NCBI RefSeq assembly: GCF_000470655.1
Contig: NC_021921.1
Span: 2,294,001-2,358,000, forward strand
Direction: 5' to 3'
Length of the DNA: 64,000 nucleotides
Source of the DNA: Halorhabdus tiamatea SARL4B
Lineage (GTDB): Archaea > Halobacteriota > Halobacteria > Halobacteriales > Haloarculaceae
A program made the translations under genes and the position numbers. Each line of letters opens with the position of its first letter. The first letter of the stretch is position 1. This document shows positions 51,510 through 60,738 of this stretch, one piece after another. The notes under the pieces were generated by a model. It searched no databases, was not told the origin of the DNA, and saw only the letters and a program-made list of their open reading frames with translations.

Positions 51510-52523
51510 TCACTCACCGCTCCGCTCACGGGCGGCGGCGACGAGTAGCGGGAACGTGATTGTCGCGTCGGCGTACACCGAGGCGTTGCGCGCGGCCTTC
51601 TCGAGTTTGCCCCACGACCGCGCTTCATCGAGGGTGGCCCCGGAGAGCCCGCCGGTCTGTGGCGGGTCCATCGTCAACTGGACCGCGTAGTCGTAGGCGT
51701 CAGGACTGACCAGCATCGTCTGGAGAACGAAGTTCTTCGGGACGCCGCCGCCGACGACCAGCGCGCCCGCCTGCTCGGCTTCGTAGGCGATGTCGGAGAT
51801 GCCGGTCATGTCCGCCAGCGCGTCGAGCGTGAAGTCGCTGGTCTGGTTGTAGATCCACGACTGGATCCCGAGCACGGAGTCCTGGACGGCTGGACAGTAG
51901 ATCGGGACGTCGTTCTCGTAGGCCGCGGCGGCGATGCCCGGCCCTTCCTCGACGTCCTCGCGCTCGTTGACCGCGGCGTTCGCCCGGCCGAGTTCCTCGG
52001 TCAACCGCTGGATGCTCACTGTGCCCTCTTCTTCGAGCACCGGGAAGACTTCCTCCCGGAGGTGACCCTCGAAGGCGGCGAAGTGCTCCTGGGGGAGGTA
52101 GACGTTGTAGATGCGGTCGACGCCCTCCTCGCGCAACTGCTCGTCGTGTTCGCGCATCGATTTACCCTCGGCGTGGTCCTCGCCGTGGTGGTGCTTGCCG
52201 CCGATGGCCTCGATGGTGTCGTGGGTGAGGTTTGCCCCCGTCGTCACGAGGGCGTCGACGTGGCCGTCCCGGATGAGGTCGGCGACGATCTGTCGCATCC
52301 CCGCCGGGACCATCGCGCCGGCCAGCCCCAGGAAGTTGGTGACGTCGTCGTCGAGCATCTCGCTGTAGATGTCGACCGCCTCGTGGAGCGTACTCGCGCC
52401 GAAGCCCCCATCGCCGTACTCCGCAGCGAGTTCGCCCACGGTCATGCCCGCTCGCGCCTCGGCGTGGCCGATCGGATCGTGATGGAACGTCTCGCGGTGA
52501 TCGTCTTCGTGGTCGTCGGTCAT
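51510..52523 (-). CDS. Deoxyhypusine synthase
   Basis: 337 residues. FLGLAGAMVPAGMRQIV, VTTGANLTHDTIEAIGG (NAD-binding region), QSWIYNQTSDFTLDAL and DEARSWGKL with the catalytic Lys identify it. It modifies the Lys of aIF5A; in Haloferax the modification uses agmatine-derived steps, which makes the speB-like gene next to eIF5A (56115-57311) a functional partner about 4 kb away. A His/Asp-rich N-terminus (DDHEDDHRETFHHD) and a HHHGEDH stretch near 113-118 are unusual additions. Confidence 0.93.
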   Translation of the reverse strand: MTDDHEDDHRETFHHDPIGHAEARAGMTVGELAAEYGDGGFGASTLHEAVDIYSEMLDDDVTNFLGLAGAMVPAGMRQIVADLIRDGHVDALVTTGANLTHDTIEAIGGKHHHGEDHAEGKSMREHDEQLREEGVDRIYNVYLPQEHFAAFEGHLREEVFPVLEEEGTVSIQRLTEELGRANAAVNEREDVEEGPGIAAAAYENDVPIYCPAVQDSVLGIQSWIYNQTSDFTLDALADMTGISDIAYEAEQAGALVVGGGVPKNFVLQTMLVSPDAYDYAVQLTMDPPQTGGLSGATLDEARSWGKLEKAARNASVYADATITFPLLVAAARERSGE

Positions 52524-52595
52524 ACGTGACTGTCCGCCGGCGAGGCGCTTGAAGCGTACGATCGCGAGACGGGGTCCGAACCGTCTGCTCCTCGA

Positions 52596-53180
52596 CTACT
52601 CGGGCTGGCTCCGAACCAGCGCCGCGCCACAGCAGTCCGATCGGTATTCGTCGTATTCGCGGACGAACGCACAGTCGCGATACCGCCGGGCGACCTCTCC
52701 CCCGCACGCCGCACACCGAAACAGCCATTTCGGCGTCGCGAACGCCCGACACCGAACGTCGGTCTCGACTTCTCGGGCCCGGCGCTTGAACGCCGCGCCG
52801 TGGCCGGTCGTCCCGTCGCGCTGGAACTGCTCGACGTGCAGCAGTTCGTGGCGCAGCGTCGATTCCCACTCCGCCCGCGAGAACGCCTCGAAGGCGTCCC
52901 AGGAAAGCGAGATCGTACAGGGGAGCGGTCGACCGTCGCTGTCGGGAACGCGCTCCCACTCGACCGGCTCGCCGACCGTCGCCTCCGGAATCTCCGGCCG
53001 CTTGACCGCCGCCGCCCGTCTGCGCGCCCGCGTCGAAACTTCCCACTCGACGAGGTCGAGGCGAACGTCGAGTAGCCACTCCCGACGGGCCTCGCGGGCG
53101 TACGCGCTCGACCAGTCAATCAGGTCGTCGTGGCCGGCAATGGCGTCGAACGCGGGCACTTCCGACTCCTCGACAGCCAT
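52596..53180 (-). CDS. SprT-like metalloprotease family protein
   Basis: 194 residues. The zinc protease motif RHELLHVEQF (HExxH, about 111-115) is followed by GHGAAF as the third ligand region. A C-terminal zinc ribbon is formed by CAACG and CCGAA-like cysteines (about 155-186). Spartan/SprT proteins clear DNA-protein crosslinks in eukaryotes; the archaeal role is not settled. Spaced 3 bases from the Nif3-like gene upstream, so co-transcribed. Confidence 0.85.
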   Translation of the reverse strand: MAVEESEVPAFDAIAGHDDLIDWSSAYAREARREWLLDVRLDLVEWEVSTRARRRAAAVKRPEIPEATVGEPVEWERVPDSDGRPLPCTISLSWDAFEAFSRAEWESTLRHELLHVEQFQRDGTTGHGAAFKRRAREVETDVRCRAFATPKWLFRCAACGGEVARRYRDCAFVREYDEYRSDCCGAALVRSQPE

Positions 53181-53183
53181 CGA

Positions 53184-53951
53184 TCAGAGTCCGGTCGGAT
53201 GGTCGACGAACGTCGTCTCTACGCCCCACTCCTCGGCGAGGCCAGCAAGCGCGCGCACGCCGAAGGTCTCGGTCGCGTAGTGCCCAGCGAGAAAGACGTG
53301 GATACCGTGCTCGCGCGCCCGGTGGTAGACCTGCTGTTTGCCCTCGCCGGTCACCAGCGCGTCGACTCCTTTCGCAGCTGCCTCGTCGATCCAGTCGGTG
53401 CCGCTGCCGGTCACGACTCCGATGTCTACGATCTCCGCGGGGCCGAACTCCAGCACCTGCACGTCCTCACCGCTGGTGTCGAGTTCGCTCGACAGTCGCT
53501 CACGCAATCCTTCGACTGCAAACGGCTCTCGCGCCCGCCCGCGCTGACCGATGTACTCGCCGTCGATCTCGCCGAACGGTGCCCGATTCCCGAGGTCGAG
53601 GACGTCGGCCACCCCGGCGGCGTTGCCGAGGTCCTGGTGGCCGTCTAGCGGGAGATGGACGGCGTAGAGTGCCATCTCGGCCTCGAACAATCGCTGGAGA
53701 CGACGGTATCGCAGATCGGTCACCTGCCCGTCGCCACCCCACAGCAGTCCGTGGTGGACGACAAGCAGGTCCGTCCCCTCGGCGGCTGCCTGCTCGATCG
53801 TCTCGACGGCTGCGTCGACGGCGAACGCGACGCGCTCGACGTCTTGATCAGCCGGCCCGACCTGGAGGCCGTTCTCGCTGGCGTCGATCCCGGCGTAGGC
53901 GTCGACGTCGAGGCGCTCGTCGAATCGCGAACAGAGTTCCTGACAGTTCAT
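53184..53951 (-). CDS. Nif3-like dinuclear metal-centre protein (DUF34)
   Basis: 255 residues. Metal ligands appear as LLVVHHGLLWGG (two His), HLPLDGHQDLGN (Asp, His, Asn) and, near the C-terminus, FLAGHYATETFG (His, Glu). ENGLQVG near the N-terminus is also typical. Members may act as GTP cyclohydrolase I type 2-like or ring-opening hydrolases; the role is not established. It heads a two-gene unit with sprT. Confidence 0.9.
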   Translation of the reverse strand: MNCQELCSRFDERLDVDAYAGIDASENGLQVGPADQDVERVAFAVDAAVETIEQAAAEGTDLLVVHHGLLWGGDGQVTDLRYRRLQRLFEAEMALYAVHLPLDGHQDLGNAAGVADVLDLGNRAPFGEIDGEYIGQRGRAREPFAVEGLRERLSSELDTSGEDVQVLEFGPAEIVDIGVVTGSGTDWIDEAAAKGVDALVTGEGKQQVYHRAREHGIHVFLAGHYATETFGVRALAGLAEEWGVETTFVDHPTGL

Positions 53952-54130
53952 ACGCCGGCTTCGTCGGGCCCGGCCGTAGTGATTGTGGTCGACTGGTGGG
54001 CGGTCGTCACGCTACTGACAACGGAAATTCGGTGACGGCTGGCCGTTGTCGCCCTCGCTCAGAAGCTGTTCGTTCGATTGGCGAGAGTCGAATCCAAAAA
54101 TCTATCAATGGCGGAGAAGATATTGAAACG

Positions 54131-55237
54131 ATGCCCTCCCGCCGTTCATACCTCGCAGGCCTGGGCGCAGCCGCCATCTCGGTTGCGGGATGTGCCTCGC
54201 TCCCGTTCGTCTCGCCGGTGAGCGAGCGCTGGCGGACGACCGTTGGTCCCGAAAACACCACGCTGAACGCACCGCTCGCGGTCGGTGACGCGACGATCTA
54301 CGCGACGGACGACGACGGCACCCTGTGGGCGATCGACGCGGCGAGTGGCGACGTCCGGTGGGCCGAACGAATCGTCGATCCAGGCGATCACGTCTCCACT
54401 GGACCGGGGGCTGGCGCGGACGTCGTCTGCGCTGGCCGACCGCCCGTCGCGTTCGCGCCCGGCGGCGAGCGGCTGTGGTCCGCGACGACGGACGCGCTGG
54501 CCGAGTCGTTGCACGCGGCTCCGCCGGTCGTCGGGTCGGACGCGGTGTTCGTTCGGACGGCCGACGGGTTCACTGCCGGGTTCGACCGTTCCGACGGGCA
54601 CCGACGCTTTCGCGTCGACCTCGATGCAGATGAATTCGGTGTTCTGGCAGCGGCAGACGGTCGCGTGTTCACGGATACGGACGGATCGCTGGTCGCGCTC
54701 GATGCGACTGGTGGCGACCGGCTTTGGGAGCAACCGGTGAGTGCTCCCGACGACCTTGCCGTCACGGACGAACGCGTTCTCGTGGCTGATTCACAGGGCG
54801 GTGTCCGAGCGTTCGATATCGTAACTGGCGACGAGCGGTGGCAGTACGATCTTCCGGAGGCAAACGCGGTAGCTGTGGCGGGTGAAAGGGCCGTTGCGGT
54901 GGGCGGTTCCCCTGCCGGTAGTGGCCAGTCCGGGCCGACGTCCCACGACGTTCCCGGACCGCTCGTCGCTCTCGACATCGGGTCCGGGGAAAAGCAGTGG
55001 CGGGTAACACTCGACCGCTTCGCCTGGTTTCCGCCCGCGGTCGGGTCGGATCGGGTGTACGTCTCGAGGGTCGCCGGCGGTGTGGTGGCATACTCGACCT
55101 CGGGAGAACGCGTCTGGACGCACGAGTTCGGTGAGGACGCCGAACCCATTACAGGCCCGGTGATCCACGACGGCCGGCTCTACGTCGGCGTCAGGGATAG
55201 CAGTGAGGCGTACGTGGCTGCGCTGGCGGAAACGTAA
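54131..55237 (+). CDS. Beta-propeller (PQQ-like repeat) lipoprotein
   Basis: 368 residues. Tat lipoprotein signal MPSRRSYLAGLGAAAISVAG followed by Cys21. The mature part has six to seven PQQ-like blades with the repeated pattern G.-x-Y-A-T/.-D.DG.L.A.D...G...W, for example IYATDDDGTLWAIDAASGDVRW and VLVADSQGGVRAFDIVTGDERW. Likely a surface-bound propeller; the binding partner is unknown. The 179 bases upstream (53952-54130) hold only a promoter candidate (AATCTATCAAT, about 54100-54110). Confidence 0.85.
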   Translation: MPSRRSYLAGLGAAAISVAGCASLPFVSPVSERWRTTVGPENTTLNAPLAVGDATIYATDDDGTLWAIDAASGDVRWAERIVDPGDHVSTGPGAGADVVCAGRPPVAFAPGGERLWSATTDALAESLHAAPPVVGSDAVFVRTADGFTAGFDRSDGHRRFRVDLDADEFGVLAAADGRVFTDTDGSLVALDATGGDRLWEQPVSAPDDLAVTDERVLVADSQGGVRAFDIVTGDERWQYDLPEANAVAVAGERAVAVGGSPAGSGQSGPTSHDVPGPLVALDIGSGEKQWRVTLDRFAWFPPAVGSDRVYVSRVAGGVVAYSTSGERVWTHEFGEDAEPITGPVIHDGRLYVGVRDSSEAYVAALAET

Positions 55238-55281
55238 TCTGGCCCTCAGCTTCTTATCGTAGCTATCTGTTACGGAGCTGT

Positions 55282-56055
55282 TCAGTCATTGCTGTCAGGC
55301 CGGAACAGCTGCTCGCCATCGCGTTCAATCACACCGCGATCGACCAGGGCGTCGATGATCGCCTCGGTCTCGCGGCGTTCGATCTCGTAGGCACTGCCGG
55401 CGATCGTCGTGATTTCGTCGACGTCGAGCGGAAAGTTGCGGTTCTGGAGCAGTCGGACGACCCGGTTGTACGACGACGTCGAGAAGTCCCGGTCGTCCGT
55501 CTCCGTCTCAGCTGTGCTCGCAGTCGCATCGCCGCTGTCGTCGTTGCCAGTCTCGGTCGCCCCTGCCGGATCAGCAGCGTCGGCGTCCGCTGTCTGGTCC
55601 TCATCCTCGGTGTCTTCGGGCTTTGGCTCCGACCGCTCGGGTTCGCCCTCGGCAGCAACCCCGTCGACCGCTGTCGACTCGTCGTCTTCCGCTGTCCCCT
55701 CCACCTCGATGAGCGACGGCTCGTCGTGGCCGAAGCCCTCGATCAACGAGGAATCCGCCGGCCGGTCGGCACTCGATTCGACGTCTTCCGTCGTCCGCTC
55801 GACGTTCTCGGCGTCGGCGCTCCCGGTCTCGTCGGTGTCCGACTCGTTCCCCGAGAGCGTCGTCTGGTCGGGGTCCGCCGTCGCCGCGACCACGCTGTCG
55901 ACGATCGTCGAGAGCTTGCGCCGACACTGTGGACACAGGACGACAGTCTGCTGGTTTTCGACAGACGGACGTAGATCGCGGGGCACGACGGGGTACTCTT
56001 CGAGCGGTGCGTCGACCGCGACGCCACAGAAGTAACACGACGCCAGTCGATCCAT
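55282..56055 (-). CDS. Zinc-knuckle / acidic linker / winged-helix protein
   Basis: 257 residues in three parts: an N-terminal zinc knuckle pair (CYFC near 7-10 and CPQC near 41-44), a very acidic low-complexity middle (about 60-185, many Asp/Glu/Thr/Ser), and a C-terminal winged-helix-like domain (SSYNRVVRLLQNRNFPLDV, then IERRETEAIIDALVDRGVIER, about 187-250). It may be a transcription-linked adaptor; I do not recognise a named family. ATG at 56055 puts the first cysteine at residue 7; an upstream start at 56082 adds nine basic residues. Confidence 0.75.
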   Translation of the reverse strand: MDRLASCYFCGVAVDAPLEEYPVVPRDLRPSVENQQTVVLCPQCRRKLSTIVDSVVAATADPDQTTLSGNESDTDETGSADAENVERTTEDVESSADRPADSSLIEGFGHDEPSLIEVEGTAEDDESTAVDGVAAEGEPERSEPKPEDTEDEDQTADADAADPAGATETGNDDSGDATASTAETETDDRDFSTSSYNRVVRLLQNRNFPLDVDEITTIAGSAYEIERRETEAIIDALVDRGVIERDGEQLFRPDSND

Positions 56056-56114
56056 GTGGAGTACTCGCGGCCGGGGTGGCAAAAAGCTACGCAGTTCTGA
56101 CGCTCACGGCGCGA

Positions 56115-56936
56115 TCACTCACTGTCGTCCGCCGCGTGCTCGTAGACGAACGCCCGCAGGAGCTTCGCCGCAAGCGTCGCGGTCTGGCCGTCGTCGCGGT
56201 CGTTGACCTCGACCACGTCGAAGCCGGTGACCTGCGGCGCGATCGACCGAACCACGTCGTGCATCTCCCGCGGCGTCAGGCCGAACGGCTCCATCGTCCC
56301 GGTCCCGGGCGCGAATCCGGGGTCGGCGGCGTCGACGTCGACGCTGAGATAGACCGATTCGTCCTCGAAATCGGGCGTCCATTCGCTCACTTCGCCGGGC
56401 GGGACGACCGTCACGTCCTCGGCGTCGGCGCGGTCCCACTCGGCCTCGCTGCCGGCGCGTGCCCCGAGGATCACCGCGCGATCAGCGACGTCGAGGGCGT
56501 GGCGGGTGACCGTCGAGTGGCTCAATGGGTTGCCGGCGTAGGCCTCCCGGAGGTCGAGATGGGCGTCCAGACAGACGAATACGTCCGGGTCGACGCTCTG
56601 GACGCCCGCGACGGTGACGGTGTGTTCGCCGCCGACCAGCAGGGGCGTAGTGCCGCCGGCTCGCAGGTCGCCGAGTTCGCCTTCCAGATAGGTGAGATAC
56701 TCGCCGGCGTCCTCGATCGCCCCGGCGGCCCCGACGTCGCCGTGGTCGTAGACGTCGCAATCGGTGAAGTGACTGTCCGTGTAGTGGTCGTAGTCCTCGA
56801 AAGTGGCCGCGAGCTCCCGGACGCGAGCGGGGCCAAAGCGGGTGCCGGGCCGGAACGTCGTCGAGACGTCGAGTGGCGCACCGACGACCGCGTAGTCGGC
56901 GCGGTTCCGGTCAGCAGTCGCGCCGGGGAAATACAT
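56115..56936 (-). CDS. speB: Agmatinase/ureohydrolase-family protein
   Basis: 273 residues. The ureohydrolase manganese ligands are present: LLVGGEHTVT (His), CLDAHLDLREAY (Asp, His, Asp) and LSVDVDAADPGFAPG (Asp, Asp). The first residues MYFPGA and GAPLDVSTTFRPGTRFGPARVRE are typical of agmatinases. It starts one base after the eIF5A stop. With deoxyhypusine synthase at 51510 it probably serves the modification of aIF5A, as shown for its counterpart in Haloferax. Confidence 0.92.
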   Translation of the reverse strand: MYFPGATADRNRADYAVVGAPLDVSTTFRPGTRFGPARVRELAATFEDYDHYTDSHFTDCDVYDHGDVGAAGAIEDAGEYLTYLEGELGDLRAGGTTPLLVGGEHTVTVAGVQSVDPDVFVCLDAHLDLREAYAGNPLSHSTVTRHALDVADRAVILGARAGSEAEWDRADAEDVTVVPPGEVSEWTPDFEDESVYLSVDVDAADPGFAPGTGTMEPFGLTPREMHDVVRSIAPQVTGFDVVEVNDRDDGQTATLAAKLLRAFVYEHAADDSE

Positions 56937-57311
56937 CTATACGATCTTGCGCTGCTCTTCGAGTTCGAGGTACTCGATCTCGTCGTCGGGCGAGAGACTC
57001 TCGTCGTCGGGGACGCGCATCGTGAACGTCTCGTAGGTTTCCAGATCCATGACCTGGGCGTCGTCGCCCGAGACCGAGACGACCTGTCCCTGTTTGCGCT
57101 CGATGATCGGAACCCAGATCTTCGCGTCGACCGGCTGGGAGAGGCTGCGCTTTTTCCCGTCGAAGACGCCCTTGCCGTCGATGCGGGCTTTTGCGCTACC
57201 GTGTTTTCCGGGTTTAGCCGTACTGTAGGACGTGATCTTGCAGGGCTCGTCGTCCATCATCACGTAACTCCCCTCGTCGAGTTCCCGAACCTCGGTCTGC
57301 TGTTTTGCCAT
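56937..57311 (-). CDS. eif5A: Translation factor aIF5A
   Basis: 124 residues. The modification loop is [13 protein letters not shown], with Lys36 in GKHG as the deoxyhypusine site. [17 protein letters not shown] and the C-terminal OB fold ([20 protein letters not shown]) fit the family. The factor rescues stalled ribosomes. Adjacent to the speB-like gene with no gap. Confidence 0.95.
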   Translation of the reverse strand: MAKQQTEVRELDEGSYVMMDDEPCKITSYSTAKPGKHGSAKARIDGKGVFDGKKRSLSQPVDAKIWVPIIERKQGQVVSVSGDDAQVMDLETYETFTMRVPDDESLSPDDEIEYLELEEQRKIV

Positions 57312-57383
57312 GTGCCGGGATTATCCGGGGACGAGTATAAACGGTTTGGAACGCGTCGGGATGCCTTCCGTCCGGTCTGACCC

Positions 57384-59126
57384 CTACGTCCAGCGATCTT
57401 CTTCGGCCACTTTCGCCTCCCCTTCGTCGATCGGTCCGTCGGCCCCGATCGACGGCGGTTCCGACTCCGCGGTTTCCTCGCGCTTGCGCATCTGGTTGCG
57501 GGTGAACTGCGGCTTCGCCCGGATCGACCGCCGTTTGCGGAACGACCGATAGAGAGCAAACAGCGACACCGCCGTCACGAGGGCGGCAAGCAGCGTCGCC
57601 CGGACTGTCGAAAGCGAGTACAGCACCGACGTCGAGACGAGTCCGCTGGCTGCGATCATTCCCAGGATCAGCCGGGTCGCCAGAATGTCCAGGAGGTTGT
57701 CCGAGTCCTCGATGTCCGCCCGGACGTAGAAGTCGTCGCGTTCGATCCGGTCGAGCGTGGTCTCGAGTTTCGGTGGCACCCTGACGGCTGACCGACCGGC
57801 GTCTCGAACCTCATCGACGCGATCGGTGACGAACTGCCGGGCGCTCTCTTCGAGGTACCCCTCCTCGCGCAGGAAGTCAGTCGCGACCGAGATGAAGTCG
57901 AAATCGGGATCGAGCGTGACGGCGACTCCCTCGACGACGGTCGCGACCCGGAGGACCAGCGCCAGGTTTTCCGGGAGCCGTAGCGGGAACTCGTAGATCG
58001 TGTCCTCGACGCTCTGGATGATCTGCTGGACGCGATATTGTTCGATGTCCTCGCCACGCGCGTCCGCGATGGCGAGTTCCATGACGTCGGCCATGACCTG
58101 CCGGTCGACTTCCGGGGAGAGTGTCCCCATCTCGATGAGTGCGTCGAGGATGGCGTCGATGTCCTGCTCGGCGACGGCCATGTAGAAGTCGATGATCTTC
58201 TCTTGCAGGAACGAATCGACACGACCGCTCATCCCGAAGTCGTAGAACACCAGCGTCCCGTCGTCCTGGACGGCGAGGTTTCCGGGGTGTGGATCGGCGT
58301 GGTAGACGCCGTCCTCGACGATCATCTGGAAGTACGCCCGTTCGAGCGTCTCCGCGAGTTGTGTCCGGTCGACCTCCAGCCTGTCGAGTTCGTCGACGTC
58401 GCTGATCTTCGTCCCTTCGATGTATTCCATCGTGAGGACGCGTGACGTCGAGTGCGACTCGACGACTGGCGGAATTCGGACTGACTCGTCGCCCGCGAAA
58501 TTCCCGCGGATCTCGGTCAACATCCGGGCCTCCCGCTCGTAGTCCATCTCCTGACGGATCGTCTGATCGAATTCGTCGGCGAGCGTCTCTAAGGAGAACG
58601 ACCTAGCGTCGTCGACGAAGTACAGCAGAATGGGGAGGATCCACCGCAGGACCCGGAGGTCGGCCCGAACCAGATCCTCGACGCCCGGCCGACGCACCTT
58701 GACAGCGACGGAATCGCCCCCGATCTCGGCGTAGTAGACCTGCCCCAGGCTCGCCCCGCTGATCGCGTCGGTGTCGAAGTCGCTGAAGCGCTCCTCGACG
58801 GGGCCGAGTTCGTCCTCGAGGACGTCTCTGGCGTCGTCCCAGTCGGCCGGCGGGACGCGGTCCTGCAGCTTCGAGAACTCGGTGACGTACTCCGGTGGGA
58901 GGATGTCCGGCCGGGTCGAGAGCATCTGGCCGAGTTTGATGAACGTCGGACCGAGGGTGAGCAGCGACTGCAACAGTGTCTCGGCTCGTTCGTGGCGCTG
59001 GGCCGAGGAGACCGATCGGCTCGACCCGAACAGCAGGAATCGCCGCCGGTCGCGGGCGTACGTGATCGCCAGCGGCAGGAACTCGATGAGCACCGCCAGG
59101 AACCGCCGGTAGGAACGGAGGGGCAC
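57384..59126 (-). CDS. AarF/ABC1/UbiB-family kinase-like protein
   Basis: 580 residues. KxGQ-type motif FIKLGQMLSTRPDILP and the alanine-rich loop GASLGQVYYAEI are followed by VAVKVRRPGV (Lys), EMDYEREARML (Glu), DPHPGNLAVQDDG (catalytic Asp/Asn) and FYDFGMSGR (DFG). Two hydrophobic segments near the C-terminus (about 500-550) anchor it in the membrane. The family supports isoprenoid quinone or lipid metabolism. GTG at 59126 is chosen with a GGTGGAG ribosome site ahead; it lies 17 bases after the Hsp20-like stop. Confidence 0.88.
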   Translation of the reverse strand: MPLRSYRRFLAVLIEFLPLAITYARDRRRFLLFGSSRSVSSAQRHERAETLLQSLLTLGPTFIKLGQMLSTRPDILPPEYVTEFSKLQDRVPPADWDDARDVLEDELGPVEERFSDFDTDAISGASLGQVYYAEIGGDSVAVKVRRPGVEDLVRADLRVLRWILPILLYFVDDARSFSLETLADEFDQTIRQEMDYEREARMLTEIRGNFAGDESVRIPPVVESHSTSRVLTMEYIEGTKISDVDELDRLEVDRTQLAETLERAYFQMIVEDGVYHADPHPGNLAVQDDGTLVFYDFGMSGRVDSFLQEKIIDFYMAVAEQDIDAILDALIEMGTLSPEVDRQVMADVMELAIADARGEDIEQYRVQQIIQSVEDTIYEFPLRLPENLALVLRVATVVEGVAVTLDPDFDFISVATDFLREEGYLEESARQFVTDRVDEVRDAGRSAVRVPPKLETTLDRIERDDFYVRADIEDSDNLLDILATRLILGMIAASGLVSTSVLYSLSTVRATLLAALVTAVSLFALYRSFRKRRSIRAKPQFTRNQMRKREETAESEPPSIGADGPIDEGEAKVAEEDRWT

Positions 59127-59142
59127 CGACTCTCCACCCGCC

Positions 59143-59499
59143 CTAGGCGTCCTCGATCGGGATCGATTCGGTTTCGGTCTCGGACGTCTTCGGGAGGGTG
59201 ATCTCGAGGACACCGTGATCGACAGTGCCCGAGATTCCGTCGGCTTTCACGTCCGGCGGTAGCGGGAGGTCGACGTCGAGGAACAGCGAGCGCTCCTCGG
59301 AGACGTACTCGAAGTCAGTCGGGACGTCCTTGGCGCGGCGGGCTTCGATGCTGAGCCGATGGCCCTCTGTGTGTGCCTCGACCGTATCGGCGGTCGCGCC
59401 GGGCAGGTCGATCACGAGCAGATAGGCCGACTCCGACTCCAGGAGGTCGGCGAAGACGGCCGACGGGAGGTCTGAAAGTGCGTCACGGAGTGCTGACAT
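59143..59499 (-). CDS. Hsp20/alpha-crystallin-like protein
   Basis: 118 residues. AYLLVIDLPGATADTVEAH, then EGHRLSIEARR and RSLFLDVDLPLPPDVKADGISG, closing with HGVLEITLPKT (the G-V/I-L motif), form a compact alpha-crystallin domain. It has a short arm and is smaller than the Hsp20 at 32852. A GGGGAGGG ribosome site precedes the ATG at 59499. It forms an operon with the UbiB-like gene, an uncommon partner. Confidence 0.85.
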   Translation of the reverse strand: MSALRDALSDLPSAVFADLLESESAYLLVIDLPGATADTVEAHTEGHRLSIEARRAKDVPTDFEYVSEERSLFLDVDLPLPPDVKADGISGTVDHGVLEITLPKTSETETESIPIEDA

Positions 59500-59612
59500 A
59501 CCCTCCCCTTTGGGCGGTAGGTCCAAAAACACGGTGGTCCCCACAAGGCACATTCCCCTCGAAAGTGACATCACAAAGGTTAGAAGCCCTCGCTCGAAAC
59601 GTCGGTGCAGTA

Positions 59613-60524
59613 ATGACAGCTAACGCCACGGGAGATGTCGAGTCCCTCGTCGAGCGCGCCGAGGAGGAACCGACGTCTGTGACCGCCGAGGACGTCCGTC
59701 CGTTTCTCGAAGCTGACGACGATATCGTCCGCAAACGGGCCCTGGACGTCTGCCAGGCGGTCGGCTACGTCGATTCCGATCGGATCGCTCCACTGATCCC
59801 CGATATCCTCACGTTCGTCGAGGACGACTTCCTCGCTGTCAAACACTCGGCGCTCGGTGCCATCGGCCACCTCGTCCCGGACGAACCCGATGCTGTTGCC
59901 AAGGGTGTCCAGGCGCTCACCAGGGAACTCACTGGAGAGACGCCACTGACACGGTTTCTCGCGGCGAAATCAGTCGCGTTGCTCGCCTTCGAGCGCCCTG
60001 CGGTCGTGGCAGGCCACGCCGAGGAACTCGTTGCGGCCCTGGGTCAGGAGGGGCCAACACTTCCAGAGTCAAAACAGACGACGTTCGCGGACCCGGACGA
60101 TCCTGTCCGCGAGGAGGTCGGCAAGAACGTCGCCCAGAACGAGAACGCCCGGGAACTCACGGCCAAAGCACTCGTCGCCGTCGCCGAAACCGATCCCGAC
60201 GCGATCGCCCCACACCTCGAGGCGCTTCGGCCGTACGTTGACGACCAAAACGAGATTGTCGCCGGCCCCCTCCTCGAGATCGTCTCGACGCTGGCGGCTG
60301 AGGACTACGCCGTCCCCGATGGGGTCGCCGAGCGCGTCGAGGCCACGCTCCCCAATGGCTCGACGCAACTCCAGGCGCGATCACTTCGAGCGCTCGGCTA
60401 TCTCAGTGCGACCGACGCCGTCGACACTGTCCGGACGGTCGCCGAGGAGGCTGAGGACGATGAACTGGCGGCCTTCGCCGCGGACACCGCCGAGTGGCTC
60501 GAGTCGGTCGACGACGAGTCGTGA
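59613..60524 (+). CDS. HEAT-repeat protein
   Basis: 303 residues built of helical pairs with the HEAT pattern, for example DDIVRKRALDVCQAVGYVDS, AVKHSALGAIGHLVPDEP, then RFLAAKSVALLAFERPAVVA and QARSLRALGYLSATDAVDTV near the end. Such solenoids are scaffolds for protein contacts. ATG at 59613 is preferred; a long open frame upstream lies opposite the Hsp20-like gene and is a shadow. Divergent from the Hsp20-UbiB operon (113 bases between starts). Confidence 0.82.
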   Translation: MTANATGDVESLVERAEEEPTSVTAEDVRPFLEADDDIVRKRALDVCQAVGYVDSDRIAPLIPDILTFVEDDFLAVKHSALGAIGHLVPDEPDAVAKGVQALTRELTGETPLTRFLAAKSVALLAFERPAVVAGHAEELVAALGQEGPTLPESKQTTFADPDDPVREEVGKNVAQNENARELTAKALVAVAETDPDAIAPHLEALRPYVDDQNEIVAGPLLEIVSTLAAEDYAVPDGVAERVEATLPNGSTQLQARSLRALGYLSATDAVDTVRTVAEEAEDDELAAFAADTAEWLESVDDES

Positions 60525-60699
60525 TCGGCGCTTGTCGCTCCGGTGTACGGTAGCGCCCTGTGCTGGGGAAAGACAGGAAATTTACATTTTCCCCCAGCGG
60601 CTGGCCAACGAGTGGTTCGTCGTCTCTGGGATGGCTTAATGGTACCGTATCCAACAAATAGGAGAGTAAAGAAAAACTCCCTTGACATAGTTAGATAAC

Positions 60700-60710
60700 A
60701 ATATTTATTA
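60700..60710 (+). promoter_or_regulatory. TATA box of the peptide ABC importer operon
   Basis: AATATTTATTA lies about 30-38 bases before the ATG at 60739, within an AT-rich stretch (60580-60730) that also contains the end of the HEAT gene transcript. No other promoter is needed for the three genes that follow. Confidence 0.6.
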
Positions 60711-60738
60711 TGGTGGCCTCTCGATTTATCCCCGGACA

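Noticed and set aside
59373-59612. Upstream extension of the HEAT-repeat gene
   Set aside because: The extra 80 residues are Arg/Pro-rich and lie opposite the Hsp20-like gene; the ATG at 59613 starts the solenoid cleanly.
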